A DNA stretch of 64,000 nucleotides from Ailurus styani (GCA_002007465.1 LNAC01000001.1:8051936-8115935); one strand, 5' to 3'; shown: positions 1 through 11,104, numbered from the stretch's first letter. Notes: generated by a model not told the origin, from the letters alone. Made by a program: numbers and translations.

Positions 1-895
1 TCACCAGTAGTACCATTTTATAAGCCAGAAACTATCATCGGAGAAGGAGCTGAGCATACAGATGCCCTATGTGGGGGAAGGTGTCTGTTTTCTGGACTGT
101 TCGGGCTACTCACAGCGGCCTGAACTCACACTGCAATTACTCGTGGTCCTGGGTTCACACGACAGCCTAATTTTACACGTATCGATTTTTATTTTCGTCT
201 TTCTCAAGATGCTGAAGCAGGTGTTGGTCCACTTGGCAATTGCCCCTAATTCACTTTACAGAGGCCGTGGTCAACGTAGTGGAATGTGCCCCCTACCCGC
301 TCTATTTCTGCTAAACTTGGTGGGATCGCTGCACTCTGACCTCCCATTATGAGCCAGGAACCCAGGAGGCCTGGAAAGCGATGCCACTGACCCTGGTTCC
401 AAGACGCCTGGCACCCAAGGGGTTTGGCATACAGCAGTTCCTCTTTTGGGGTGTAACTGTGGGGACTCCCCACATTTGCCGAGCACAGCACATCTGTTTC
501 GTAGTCCTCGTGCCCAGCACAGAAGCTAGATACGACAGACAGGCCATGAGCCTGTGCGCAACAGGGAACCAACACTTACCCAAGGCCTGTGTCCTTACAG
601 CACAGTCTCTCGGCTCCACCACCAAGTTCACTGCCCCTCGCGGAGATCAGGGGTACTCACGCACAGAGAGAGGCTGGGCAGGAAGATCTGGGGCCACCTC
701 CAGCACTTGAGTTCCATTTAATGAAGGGAAGCTGCCCTGTGAACACAGACCGCCAGACCCATCAGGTTAAAGGGCAGACTCACCGAGACGACCTCCTAAT
801 CCTGGATGATGATCCTGAGACAGCCCCTCAGGGCCTGAAAACCTTGGGAAGTTGTTAGCTGCCTATTCTTCCTGTATAGACTGTTGGCTGGTGTT
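1..895. other. unique sequence, nothing recognised
   Basis: No repeat family, exon signature or RNA gene is recognisable. Open frames on both strands are about 100 codons or shorter, overlap each other and show no known domain. Confidence 0.5.
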
Positions 896-910
896 TCTCC
901 ATCTTTTTTT

Positions 911-1129
911 ATTTTTTATTTTTTTATTTTTTTTTAAAGATTTTATTTATTTATTTCACAGCGGGAGAGAGATCACAAGGAGGCAGAGAGGCAGGCAGAG
1001 AGAGAGAGAGAGGGGGAAGCAGGCTCCCTGCCGAGCAGAGAGCCCGATGCGGGCCTCGATCCCAGGACCCTGAGATCATGACCTGGGCCGAAAGCAGAGG
1101 CTTTAACCCACTGAGCCACCCAGGCGCCC
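911..1129 (-). mobile_element. CAN-SINE (young, mustelid-type)
   Basis: Read on the minus strand this is a complete tRNA-Lys-derived carnivore SINE: tRNA-like head ending at 1129, CT/GA-rich middle, then the TAAA-type tail (T-rich on the plus strand near 931-955). A perfect 15-bp target-site duplication, tctccatcttttttt, lies at 896-910 and 1130-1144, so the insertion is intact and fairly recent. Open frames across it are translations of the SINE. Confidence 0.95.
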
Positions 1130-1144
1130 TCTCCATCTTTTTTT

Positions 1145-1590
1145 AAAGAAAGGAGGCTTCTTGACCCACTGACTGTGAGCATCAGCCTCTCTGAGGCTGA
1201 ATTTAAATGAGATAAAGGTTGGAAGTTGTCCACTGGGTTTAGCAACTCAGAAGTCTTTGGTAACAGAAATAAAGGCCATTTCGGTAGGATACATAATTGT
1301 CGCCAATGTGACGTGAGTTTTACATATTAAATTCAGGTTAGCACAAGGAAATCGACCAGATGGGTGCCCACCGACCTAAGATGAGGTGTTCTTTTCCGTT
1401 TTACCCGCAGGATCGACAGGGACAAGAGCAATCAGGACATGTTCTGTGCCCACTTTTTTGAGCAGGACTGTCTGCTGTGCCTCTCCCAGCCCGGTCTCCC
1501 CATACTATGTGGGTCCACGTCTGTCTGTTCTCAGGTCTCTGTGCCCGAAGAGCCACAGCCAGGGGCCCCGCTGGCACAGGAGCTGACCTG
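1145..1590. other. unique sequence
   Basis: No repeat is recognised. A polypyrimidine stretch followed by CAG at about 1390-1410 resembles a splice acceptor, but the reading frame after it has no recognisable domain, so no exon is called. Confidence 0.4.
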
Positions 1591-1594
1591 GATG

Positions 1595-2125
1595 ACAAGA
1601 TCCCGGAGTTCGTGCCCGAGTCAGATGCCGTGATGGGATGACACTGTCCTGGAAGGAAGTGAGCGGGAGAGACATGAATTTTTGCAGCCAGAGGGCAGGC
1701 TCTGGTAGATTACATTCCCCAACATGGCTGCCCCGATGTCTCCCCTTCTCCATGCTCATCTGTAACGTGATCATGCCCTTTCCCCCACCAAGACGTGGTG
1801 TCGGTTTCTGCTCCCCCTGGGTCTGAACTGGCCCTGGAAACAAATGGCAGTGATGTTGCTGCATAGGTTCCAGGGCCAGGTCATAACATGTCCTCATGAT
1901 GTCTCCTTTGTTTCTTGGTCTGTTTCTTCTTGGAACACAGCCACATAGAGAGAATCAAGGCACCTAGCAGACAGCTCTGAACTCCCAGCCGTGGGAGACA
2001 TTCTCGGTGCCCCGGCCAACACTGCGTGAGACACAGTGATCACCTGGTCAAGCCACAGAGCCGTAAGAAATAATACATTCATGCTGTTATCCCTGTCGCG
2101 GTTTGTTACGCAACAACAGGTCTGT
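1595..2125 (+). mobile_element. old LTR remnant (MaLR/ERVL-like)
   Basis: The stretch contains a 'cccccaccaagacgtgg' segment, a 'gaactggccctgg' segment, and an end with a 'gtaagaaataatacattc' poly(A)-signal-like part followed by 'ggtttgttacgcaacaa'. This arrangement is known from ancient mammalian LTRs of the MaLR/ERVL group. It is diverged, both boundaries are approximate, and the subfamily is not assigned. A copy of similar type lies at 50700-51165. Confidence 0.5.
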
Positions 2126-2169
2126 GAAACGAGGTTTGATCTACATAATAGGCACTCGGGTGTTCACTG

Positions 2170-2250
2170 CGCCATTTGTTCAACTTTCCTGTCTGTTCAA
2201 AGACTTCCAAGATAAAAATTTGAGAAAAAAACTTTAATTTAAAAATCTCT
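2170..2250 (+). mobile_element. possible L1M 3' tail fragment
   Basis: The stretch 'ttcaactttcctgtctgttc...aagataaaaatttgagaaaa' resembles the extreme 3' end of old L1M/L1ME elements. It is short and diverged. Confidence 0.3.
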
Positions 2251-2955
2251 TCTAAAAGAAGGAATCCTAAACAACAGAACACACTGTGGGGTAAGACGAA
2301 AGACGAGCCCAGAATTTCCAGGATTTCGTGACAATAGAATGAGTAGAAGCACAAGAACTACTAATCCAAGCAGTTGATGGAGAAACCAGAGAAAGAAAGG
2401 GAAGGGGGCTGTGTGGGACTCTCTCTGCCAGTTTCCAAATATCTGGAAGCAAACATCTGGGTGAAAAGAAAAAGCAAGTCTGTATCCCACAGGTGCTCGC
2501 TTTGTCCACTTGCTACCAGATACTATTTCAAGTACCCAGATGCTCACCCCGCTACGCTAGCCACCCACAGCAGAGGCATTCAACCGTGCAAGCAGGAGGG
2601 GGGAGGGATTTTGTTCCTCTGAACGGCCAGATGCCCATGTTGTGGCTACAACATTTGGATAGGTGGTAAGTCCAAGAACAAAGGATTGATTGATCACAAA
2701 ATAGCACATTTAAAAAAGATGGGATATTCAGCAGCCATCAAGAATGGTGGAGAAGTATACTGGGTCTCCTGTCGGGGCAAGATGTTCCTAAAACTCCAAA
2801 TTGTTTCATGCAAAAGGTGAGCCATAAATCAGTAAGCAGAGCGTGATCTCATTTTGTATGAAAAATAGACTTGTGTGCAATGTGTTTCAGGAAAGTCTGG
2901 AATGCAGTATGCCAGAATGTTCCCTTTAGTGTTCTGGCTGGTAGGGTAGCAGTCA

Positions 2956-3170
2956 TTTTTTTTTTTTTAAGATTTACTTATTTATTTAAGATAAAGAAAG
3001 AGCCAGCGACCAAGGGGAGGGGCAGAGGGTGCAGGAAGGGAAAAGAATCTCAGCAGACTCCGTGCTGAGCATGAAGCCTGACACAGGACTCGATCTCACG
3101 ACCCTGAGATCATGACCTGAGCCAAAACCAAGAGTCAGGCACTCAACCAACTGGGCCACGCAGGCGCCCC
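2956..3170 (-). mobile_element. CAN-SINE (older subfamily)
   Basis: The head on the minus strand ends at 3170 with the GGGGCGCCTG-type start; the T-run at 2956-2968 is the tail. The body differs from the young type ('gagtcaggcactcaaccaactgggcc'). The flanks 'gtagcagtcatttt' and 'gtagtggtcacttt' look like a decayed target-site duplication (three mismatches). Confidence 0.9.
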
Positions 3171-3226
3171 AAGTAGTGGTCACTTTCATTGTCATCTTCA
3201 TGCTTATCGGGATTTGTGTAACTTTT

Positions 3227-3418
3227 TAAAAGATTTTATTTATTTATTTGATAGAGACAGACACATCGAGAAAGGGAGCACAAGCAGGGGGAGTGGGAGA
3301 GGGAGAAGCAGGCTTCCCGCCGAGCAGGGAGCCTGATGCGGGGCTTGATCCCAGGACCCCGGGATCACGACCTGAGCCAAAGGCAGACGCTTAACGACTG
3401 AGCTACCCAGGCACCCCT
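3227..3418 (-). mobile_element. CAN-SINE
   Basis: Complete carnivore SINE on the minus strand, with tail 'aagattttatttatttattt' near 3231-3250 and head at 3418. The flanks at 3210-3226 and 3419-3435 match over 17 bp with three differences, a diverged target-site duplication. It lies in the same L1M remnant as the preceding SINE. Confidence 0.92.
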
Positions 3419-3490
3419 GGATTTTTGCAATTTTTAAAAGAGTGAATGTGAATTCTATGTTAGCCAATGAGAAATAAACAACTACCAAGG

Positions 3491-4080
3491 TAAATGCTTT
3501 GCAAAATATTTATATTAATCTCTGTTTCTCCTTTAACTTCTCTTGAGCACCAGGCCTTCTCTCTAAGTGGCCTCCACTAACTACTGGCTTGAGGGAAGAT
3601 GAGAATTTGTTACAGAAAAAAAGGAGATTTTATTTCAATTCTGACTCTGAAAATAGAACTTTTCAACAGAACAGTCTATGTAAAAATTAGGTTTTGTTAG
3701 AAAAAAATTGTCTCGGTTCCTCTTGCCCCCATTTAGCCAACCTGAGAAGACTGAGCCCTAGAATTTTAGGCGGGGAAAGACAGGCAGAAAGAAGGAGGAG
3801 GTGGGAAGGGAGCAATGGGATGGCAGGAGGTCAGGGCACCCTCTGAAGGCCAGGAGCCTTGCTCCACCCTTCAGGGGGCCTGCACCAGTGCACCAGTGCA
3901 GGCAGTCAGACTCAAGGTCTCCACTGCATTCCAAATCTTCCCTGGGTTCCAGCTGGTCCAGATGTTGAACAGAGAGCAATGGGCTTGCTGTGGAGTCCGT
4001 TGTTGGCGATGCTGCAGCGGCAGCCCCTGAGGCTCAGCAAGCCTCAGTCTGAATGCTAGGGGCCACTTCTTAGCTACAAG
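3491..4080. other. unique sequence
   Basis: No repeat or gene is recognised. The stretch includes a poly-A/T-rich part (3600-3720) and a GC-richer part (3780-4080). Confidence 0.4.
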
Positions 4081-4092
4081 AATTCAGACAAA

Positions 4093-4278
4093 TGGGGTGC
4101 CTGGCTGATGCAGTTGGTTGAGTGTCCAACTCTTGGTTCTGGCTCAGGCTGTGATCCCAGGGTTGTGAGATCAAGCCCCACATCGGGCTCCTCGCTCAGC
4201 GCAGAATCTGCTTGAGATTCTCTCTCTCCCTCTCCCTCTGCCCCACCTACCTGTGTTCTCTCCCTCTAAAATAAAAAC
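4093..4278 (+). mobile_element. CAN-SINE (older subfamily)
   Basis: A plus-strand carnivore SINE starts with 'ggggtgcctggctgatgc', has the internal 'ctcaggctgtgatccc' and CT-rich middle, and ends in a short A-rich tail. Flanks 4081-4092 and 4279-4290 (aattcagacaaa / aactcagataaa) form a 12-bp duplication with two differences. Confidence 0.9.
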
Positions 4279-4489
4279 AACTCAGATAAACAACTTCCTC
4301 TTCTCTGAGCCTGCACTTACTGGTCTGAAAAGCAGCAGCATGCGACATCATTGTCGATGCTACCGTGGCACCAAAGGCCATGTGCAGAGAGCACTGGCCG
4401 CCAGCTTCCAAGCCCCCCACCTGTCACGTTGCAGGCTCACAGCCCCAAGGCTGAGCCCAAGGCCCAGGCATGCAGCAGGAAAAGCCCCT

Positions 4490-4625
4490 GAATGAGAGAC
4501 TCAGGTTCAAACCCACACTCACCACTGACCTGCTGAGTTGGCTCAAACAATTCCCTCGAAGTTCCCCTGGGCCTCAGTGCCCCTGCCTGTAAAATGGGGA
4601 GTTTGTAATACCTGGCCCCAAGGTT
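4490..4625 (+). mobile_element. MIR fragment
   Basis: It contains the MIR series 'gactcaggttcaaacc', 'ctgacctgctgagttggc', 'cctcagtgcccctgcctgtaa' and 'aatggggagtttgtaatacc'. Diverged; boundaries are approximate. Confidence 0.6.
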
Positions 4626-5985
4626 CCCTCCATTTCTACCACCACCCCCCCCCACCAAAGCCTGCTGGAAGAGTTTCCGTGTTCCAGAGACATCCATGCG
4701 GGGCCAAGGGGTCTGCCCGGGCAGGGCTCATGCCTCTGGACCAGCCTGGGCTGCTTAGAAAGAATCTGAAAAAGAACCAAAGAAATCCTCCTCTTCCTGA
4801 CCCCAGCAAAAATAATAACATTTGGATGTTCGCCGATCACCTAAGAGACAGATGACACATTTCAGAGCAGAGCTTGAACACAGTTGTCCCGATCATAGAA
4901 AGAATTCTCCCATGTGAGACAGGCCTTTATGAATAAACTAAATACGGCTAATATTAAAGGCAATGGTGCAAATGATTGAATGGCTTGACAGTCCTACCCT
5001 CCAAACGGCCTCCCGAGGGGAGACGGGCGGGATGACAAGGGTTCAACGTGCAGGGAAGCGATGCGGGCGCTGCTCCCACGCTGAGGAGGGCTTGGGCAGA
5101 CCGGGGCTGGGACAACGTTCCTGGGACAATGCCACCAGGGGCCCAGGGCGACCGGCACCTCCCTGGGATGGGTCCAGGCCAGGGCTTGTAAGACCGGAGG
5201 GGCTCACCCACAGTCTGGGGGCCGCCCATCTCCCTGAGCTGACATGCTCCCTTACCCCGGTCAGGACACGGCTCCGGGTGGCCTCCGGTCTGATGAGTCC
5301 GGGCGTGCCCATTTTGCGTGTGAATGCACTGGGACAGGGGGAATTACATGTTGGGAGCCTGGGAGTCATGCCGCCTCGGGGTGCCCAGCCTGCTCCTGCT
5401 TGCCCAGCCCGTGCCCCCCTGGCCACGCACCCCACCAAGGAGACCGGGATGAGGGTCCACACCTGTGCTGAGGAGTCGCAGAATCAGGATGCCAGTCTGA
5501 ACACGGCATTCCACCTCGCCCCGCTGTTCCCTCGCTGACTCGCCGACGCCTCGCCCGGGAGTGGCACGTCCTCCCAGCCAAGACCCTAAGAGCCTGATCT
5601 TCAGTACCCCTTCCCCTCCACCCTCCTCCCTGCTCCTGGAACAGAGCCTGGGCTCACCAGCCTGAACTGACCCAAAGGAAGGACCATCACGCAGAGGGGA
5701 ACCATCACACACTCCCATTCCTCCTCCTCTTCTGGGGCAAAGAGGTAGATTCCCAGCAGCAATCAATGCTGAGATAAAGGGAAATGCGTATTTCTTTCCA
5801 CAGTTCGATCACTGGCCACCAGCCGAAGCCCTGAGGCTCAAGACTGGATTTTAATGCCCTTGTTTTCTGAGTCTCTGCCTAATCTGTGAGCTGAAACACT
5901 GCTACTGATCAGTTCAAGCTTCCTGGAAAGGTAAGGAGGGCATGGGACAGTCAATGCTGCTTCCAGTAAACTGAACCCTGGGTGA
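4626..5985. other. GC-rich unique sequence
   Basis: GC-rich with scattered CpGs at about 5000-5560. The longest frame (4963-5538, plus, 191 codons) is overlapped by antisense frames of 91 to 140 codons and has low-complexity Pro/Arg/Gly composition, as expected of chance frames in GC-rich DNA. A C-run lies at 4642-4652. Confidence 0.4.
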
Positions 5986-5989
5986 TCTT

Positions 5990-6640
5990 GGCCTCTCACC
6001 TGCTTACCTGCCACCACCTGTGCCCAGCGTCCCACCTCCAGTCTGTTTTGGGCACAGCCACAACGGTGCTTTTCTTAAGGAACATCCTGCCGTTACCCAG
6101 GCCTCCCGTTACCCAGGCCTCCCGTTACCCAGGCCTCCCGTTTCCCAGGCCTCCCGTTACCCAGCGGTGGTCAGAGCTCCTTAGCCTGGTGCTCCAGGGC
6201 TTCCATCCTGTTCTCTCACGACACGCTACCCTGCACCTGCGTCAATCTCTCTGTTCCCATCAGCCTGGCCGCCTTGCTCTCCGTCCTCCCTCCCCTCCAT
6301 CCTACCTGCCAGCCTCCCTGTCGCCTGTCCGAATCCTGCACACTCCCCTCTGAACACCCCAGTGATGTTCCCCACTCCCTCAGCCCACCTGTGACATCTG
6401 ACCCTCCCCTTCCTCCCTCTGGCCCCGGAGCCCATCACAGGCTCATTCTACAGGTACCTGCCATCCATGGCCTCCTTTGAGCCTCTCACCTGCCCTACTT
6501 GTCACACCCGTGTCCCTGATCTCACGTGTTGCTCTGTGAGCATCTCACACGTTGTAGTCGATGACAGCTTTCAGTCCTGCTGACCGTCCTCCAAAACAGA
6601 AAAGTCATCTTTCTCCTCTGAACTCCCAGAGTATTTAATG
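5990..6640 (+). mobile_element. probable L2 LINE remnant
   Basis: Short segments match the usual L2 order: 'acagccacaacggtgct' (position of the L2 'cacagccagagtgatctt'), a CT-rich coding-like part, and 'gcccatcacaggctcattc'. It is interrupted by the 16-bp tandem repeat at 6089-6164. Strongly diverged. Confidence 0.4.
6089..6164. repeat. 16-bp minisatellite, about 4.8 copies
   Basis: The unit gcctcccgttacccag is repeated head to tail almost without change; one copy has a T for A (gtttcccag). Near-identity means recent expansion, so copy number may vary between individuals. Confidence 0.95.
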
Positions 6641-8310
6641 CCTCCCTTAGGGCACGCAGTACATTTTAAAGAATAAATACATGGAAAGGTCTTGTTCGGT
6701 AAGATTTACTTATTATTATTGTTCCCTTACTACGGTTCATCGTAAACATATTTTAGTTCCCCTACTCAACAGGCATTCATTCACGATTTTAAAGATATCT
6801 TCTCGGCACCTCCCGCATGGGACTTTGACCTCCTGCGGGCAATAATGCTGTCCCGATCATCTTTGCACATCCTTACCTCCAAGAACACGGTGACAGGTGC
6901 GTCCGTGTTTACTGGTTGTCTGGTGCATGTGTGAATCAATAGATACAGCCAACTTCCCACCTCCAATGTATATGGCTTCGTAACCCAAATAAATGTCAGA
7001 CATCCAAGTGGTTCAGCCTCAGACTCTTCACATCCAACAACCAAAAGTAACTCTAATCCCTATTTTCACTTCTCACCTAACATCAGAGGGAATCTGTGTT
7101 ATTACTCCTAGCAATGCTTCTTCATATCCACTTTCTTCCAGGCTCTGCAGATGCTGAAGCTTTGCACGCTCTTCCTCCTTACTCCCGATTTCCACCCTGA
7201 CCAAACTCTTCTCTCCCCTTCTCTCTTTTTCCCCTTTTGATTGATTCTTTTTTTCTCCCCCCAACCTCTCACCTTGCCAAGCAGGTGCTGCTAAACTCTT
7301 CCTTTGAAAGGGAAAAAAACCAATGACCAGAGGATTCTACTTTATTTCCTTAGGAATCATAAGCCTATGAACATGGCAGGAGATCACCGTGTTGATGTTA
7401 GCAACCCGTGCTCATTGAACTATCCAGCCAGCAGGTCATAACCTACTGAAAACCTCAACACCCTTTTTAAAAAAAAAATGAAACGCAAGTTGTGGATATT
7501 TTTAAATATCTCTCCAGAAATGTGATAAAGGCCTGTAACTATGCCAAGTCAGGAACCTAGTTGGTTTGTTAAAGTAAATCTTTTCCAAATAAATAAAATT
7601 ATTTGTAATTTAAAAAAGAGTAGTCCACCAAGTTGATTCGTTGATGCAAAGACGTCTAGAATGAGGCCGGTTGTGTCTCAAGGTGGCCTGATGAACCTGT
7701 AACTGCCCAAGACCACTGCACAGGGGAACTGGCATGATGTCCCCTCGGGCCAGTGGTGTAGACAGTGCCACAGCGGTGCGGAAGGTCCCAGGCACCAAAC
7801 CTGGGCATCCAGGGACTACAGTCTAAGGATGGTTTCATTATCTACAAGGTAATCTTAGTATTTCTGACCCACCTTTAGGTTTTTCCTACAAGAACTTCTT
7901 TTCTTTTTCTTTTAAATTTTCACCACACGAAGGACTTTTACAATGTGTAACACACTGTTTCTCTCTGTTGAGGGAAAAAGAGAAGGGAAGCTCCTTGGAG
8001 CCAGAGCCTGGTGTCTGCCTTGTGCACCGTGGTTTCCCACCTAGGCCCCGTGCTGGCAAACGTAGGCGCGCGGGCAGAAACCCGGCTCCGACTTAGTGAA
8101 ATGTCGACAGCTTTACAGAGCCTTAAATATAAAGCAAATGAACGAAAACAAGTGAGACTTTTCCAATCAGCAAATGCTCCAATCAGGGAGAAGTAATAGG
8201 AAAGACAAGGAAGGCTGTTGAAATTCTATTTTTCAAGATCATGTTTATTATTGATCCCAAACTATGGAAATCAGAGGAGGTAAGGAAAGGCTTAGGGATA
8301 GCAAACGCTG
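6641..8310. other. unique sequence, no feature
   Basis: AT-balanced unique DNA. A CT-rich stretch lies at about 7100-7310. A short self-complementary segment, atatttttaaatat, is at about 7496-7510. No gene or named repeat is recognised. Confidence 0.4.
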
Positions 8311-8314
8311 CCTG

Positions 8315-8535
8315 ATGTTCGTGTGCCGGGCACTGCTCTAAATGATGAACATGTACCAACTCAAGTGACCCCTCCTCGAAATGCTATGCGCTGGGCACAG
8401 TTATCATCCTCCCTTCAGTAGATGCAGAAGTGGTAGCACACAGAGGTGCAGACACGGGGCCAAGATCACACAGCTGGTAGGTGGGGGAGCTGGGATTCGT
8501 ACTCCACCGCCTGGGCTCCCACCCACCGCACTCCG
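8315..8535 (-). mobile_element. MIR
   Basis: Read on the plus strand, the order 'gtgccgggcactgctctaa', 'atcctcccttcagtagatgc', 'acacagaggtgcagacac', 'aagatcacacagctggtagg', 'gagctgggattcgtactcc' is the reverse complement of MIR. It lies next to the repeat-free block that follows. Confidence 0.8.
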
Positions 8536-9235
8536 GGGCCCCAGCCACACCAGATCTGAGCTGCCAATGACAGCGTGGGTTCTCTGACCCAGGAGTCAGC
8601 ACCTCAGCTCCACAGCTCTGCAAGTGTTTTGCGCAGAAATATTCCAGAGGAAATTCAGACTTTTACGTGGGAGGAGGAAGGTCTGAACCAAATTACTTTT
8701 CTGGTTTCTTTCAACCCTGAGATCCACGATTCAAAGAAGGATGATGTCTGATGTCTCTAACATATCGTATCTAAATTCACTTTTTCCTTCACTGCTCCCA
8801 ATATGCCTACGCTTACATGAGTGAGTCCATATAACTGGCTGATACATTTGGCGAGGTGGGGAGAAAAAGGAAATTGATTCACCCAGATGAGTGTCTACAG
8901 ATACCGAAATCTGTCGGGTAGCCGCCAAGCCTCCCGATTCACAGAGACCCTGCCGGTCGACCCGGAAGGAGCCCTCGGACACCCCAAGTGAATACCACCC
9001 CACGCCACTAAGCAGGTCTGATATGCGGGACAACCCATAAGGGACCCCTCCGAAGTCCGCAGAAACTAACTTGGCCGGGCGGCTCCGGAGGTCTAGGTGT
9101 CCCTGGGGGCTTTTCCTCGGGTTCCTCGGCCCAACCCATACAACTTTTCAAGCTGCGTTTGTGTTAAACTGCTCCTGATATGCTCCAATAAGTGTGCTTT
9201 CGACACATTGTTAACATAAGGCCAGATCTGTAATA
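8536..9235. other. unique sequence
   Basis: No repeat or exon is recognised. The right part (9000-9235) grades into the AT-rich conserved-looking block. Confidence 0.4.
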
Positions 9236-10110
9236 CAGCATGGACAATTAAGCACACAATTTTTGTATAAATGCAAAATCCCTCACTGTGAATTATTTAA
9301 TTAATGCTCTCCAGTTCATTTAATAGAGCTCTTTCAGAGACCATTTCACTCACAGAAAACTAATTTCATTCTCCGGGTTGATTTAATTAGGTTGTATGAT
9401 ATATGGTGCCTGCTAATTCAGCGGCTCCGGACGCCGCGCCTGGGCCCGTTGCCCCCATTGTCAGCAATCTGTCAGCCCCATTTTTAACAGTATTGAAAAA
9501 TTCAAGCTTTATTATTGCTCGCTCACTCTTTCTCTCCCATCAGGAGGAAAGTAATGAGCTTTTCTTCTTACGAGAGCCGGCAGAGAGCGCGGTACCCTCG
9601 GTGCTCCGGGCAGAAGGCAGTATTAACAGGCCTGATTCATGAGTTAAGTTTCCAACTGCTCGTGGCTATTAGCACTCAGTCCTTTGGCTGTCATTTAGTT
9701 AAAAAGACTCTTCGGTTAATTCACTCTTTTAATGAGACTGTGCTATTCAACTAATGTATTTTACTGTATGAAAGGTCACACCAGGAACCAAAACAGATTG
9801 GAGGGAATGTAGCAAGAAGCCTGGCTGTCAAGAAACAATTCGAGCCTCCGAGGCATTTAGCAACCCTGCGTCGGTAATAAGCTGCGGAACGGATGGGCCG
9901 GCATTCACCTCCAGAGTTGAGCGCCATAAATCAAGGCTAAAGAGAAGGCAGATTAATCAGAGGCTCAGACAAAAAGAGCACGTGTTTCATTACCCATATA
10001 ATCACTAACATGATTGCCAGACAAGCTAAGGAACTGGATGCGGTACTGGAAAAATATAGTTCAAGAGAGCGCTGGAACTCAGTTCTGTTTAGCTGCGAGC
10101 ACTAAATCTT
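9236..10110. promoter_or_regulatory. candidate conserved noncoding element (homeodomain-motif rich)
   Basis: About 870 bases free of recognisable repeats, AT-rich and dense in homeodomain-type sites: TTAATTAA at 9297-9304, TTAATTAG at 9383-9390, GATTAATC at 9951-9958. The segment ccataaatca at 9924-9933 is the reverse complement of TGATTTATGG, the known PBX-HOX composite site. An E-box CACGTG lies at 9979-9984. This composition in a repeat-free interval is typical of developmental enhancers. Enhancer function is inference; conservation could not be measured here. Confidence 0.5.
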
Positions 10111-10119
10111 TCCATTAAG

Positions 10120-10400
10120 GCCCGTTGGCTCCGTTTTCCCAGCCGCTGCCGCGGGTGGGGCAGGGGACAGGGGCGGCGGGTGGGGCAGGGGACAGGGGCG
10201 GCGGGGGCGGCGCGGGGGCCGGGGGCGTGTCTGGAAGGGCTGGCGCGGTTGGCGGGAGAAGGCCGAGCCACGGGCACGGGGGTGCCAGGCAGCGATCGGC
10301 TCCGGGACACGGGCCGGGTGCGGGCTGACGAAGGGGTCTGGCCCCGCTGGGCTGCATCAGACCGGGGGAGGCTACTGCCCGTCCTCCTGGAAGCTCGCGC
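10120..10400. promoter_or_regulatory. small CpG-rich block with G-quadruplex array
   Basis: A sharp jump to GC- and CpG-rich sequence between two AT-rich blocks. Three consecutive plus-strand motifs of four G-runs with short loops lie at 10153-10173, 10178-10198 and 10195-10225. Such a block could be a CpG-island promoter of an unannotated noncoding transcript or an orphan CpG island at an enhancer. No TATA box or exon is seen nearby, so this is a candidate only. Confidence 0.45.
10151..10200. repeat. perfect 25-bp tandem duplication
   Basis: Positions 10151-10175 are repeated without change at 10176-10200. Each copy holds a complete G-quadruplex motif (G-runs of 3,4,4,4 with loops of 1, 2 and 3 bases). 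Confidence 0.95.
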
Positions 10401-10454
10401 ACAGGTGAAGGACCAGACTCACGGCCCTCATTCAGCTCTTCCTGTGTGTCGGTG

Positions 10455-10545
10455 CAGACACACGCATGGGCACACGTGCTCACACGCTCACACCCGCACA
10501 TATGCTCTCACGGGCACACACGCTCACACACTCACTTGCACATTT
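10455..10545. repeat. degenerate CA/CACA-rich low-complexity tract
   Basis: A run of imperfect 'gctcacac' and 'gcacac' units. It is a decayed simple repeat; open frames across it give His/Thr-rich low-complexity peptides with no family. Confidence 0.85.
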
Positions 10546-11100
10546 TGGGGGTGCCAGCGGGGGGCTGCGGTGCACCTCCTCCCCCCTCCGCCGTCTCACA
10601 GCATCTCGCCAGCCTGTGTTGGCAGAAAAGGCCCTGTGCTGATGTCGTGCGCCGGGGATTCGAAAAGCATCCCCACCTCCAAGGCCCCCAGACCACCTTA
10701 AATTCTGGGGTGCAAACGAGCTGACCGGACACTGTTACCTGTGGGTCTCCAGCAAAGGCCCTTCTTCGGTGGTGGTGGCCGGCAGATCGAGTGCACGGTT
10801 TGCAAAGTGAGCGAATCACAGGAAGACGCCCTCCCTGGGCCCCAGACCCCTCCCCTCCTCGGACCCGTCTGTGCAGCCTGATCACCGAATCCTTGGCCTC
10901 GGGAAGCCGAGCCGCCAACACCCGGGCCTCATTCTGGGTGGGGAGGGGGCAAGAGTGTTTTCTTTCCAGCTCGACTTTCCTGCGACTGAACGAGGCAGGC
11001 CAACGTGAGAATCCTCGGGCGCCCCAGGACTGGGAAACCGTATGCTTAATTACGAAGCATCTGTTGCCGAGAACACCCCCTCGCTTTGGCGAGGCCTATC
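10546..11100. other. unique GC-balanced sequence
   Basis: No repeat or gene recognised between the CpG-rich block and the next AT-rich block. Confidence 0.4.
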
Positions 11101-11104
11101 TCGC

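Larger units (their letters stand above)
2690..3490 (+). mobile_element. L1M/L1ME 3' UTR remnant split by two SINEs
   Basis: The order of segments matches the 3' UTR of old L1ME-type LINEs: 'gggatattcagcagccatcaa', 'gatctcattttgtatg', 'ggaaagtctggaatg', then the 'ggtagggtagc' segment. After two minus-strand SINEs it resumes with 'tcttcatgcttatcgg' and a T-rich end. It is therefore older than both SINEs. Confidence 0.6.

Noticed and set aside
951..1245. Open frames giving peptides with [15 protein letters not shown] or [16 protein letters not shown] pieces, also at 2986, 3240, 14375, 25612, 26398, 31021, 32507, 46895 and 49510
   Set aside because: These are translations of CAN-SINE copies in various frames, not a protein family.
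1386..1640. Possible exon after a polypyrimidine-CAG acceptor
   Set aside because: Frame has no recognisable domain, there is no clear donor, and it abuts an LTR remnant.
6089..6164. CRISPR-like array
   Set aside because: Units are contiguous without spacers, and the DNA is mammalian; it is a minisatellite.
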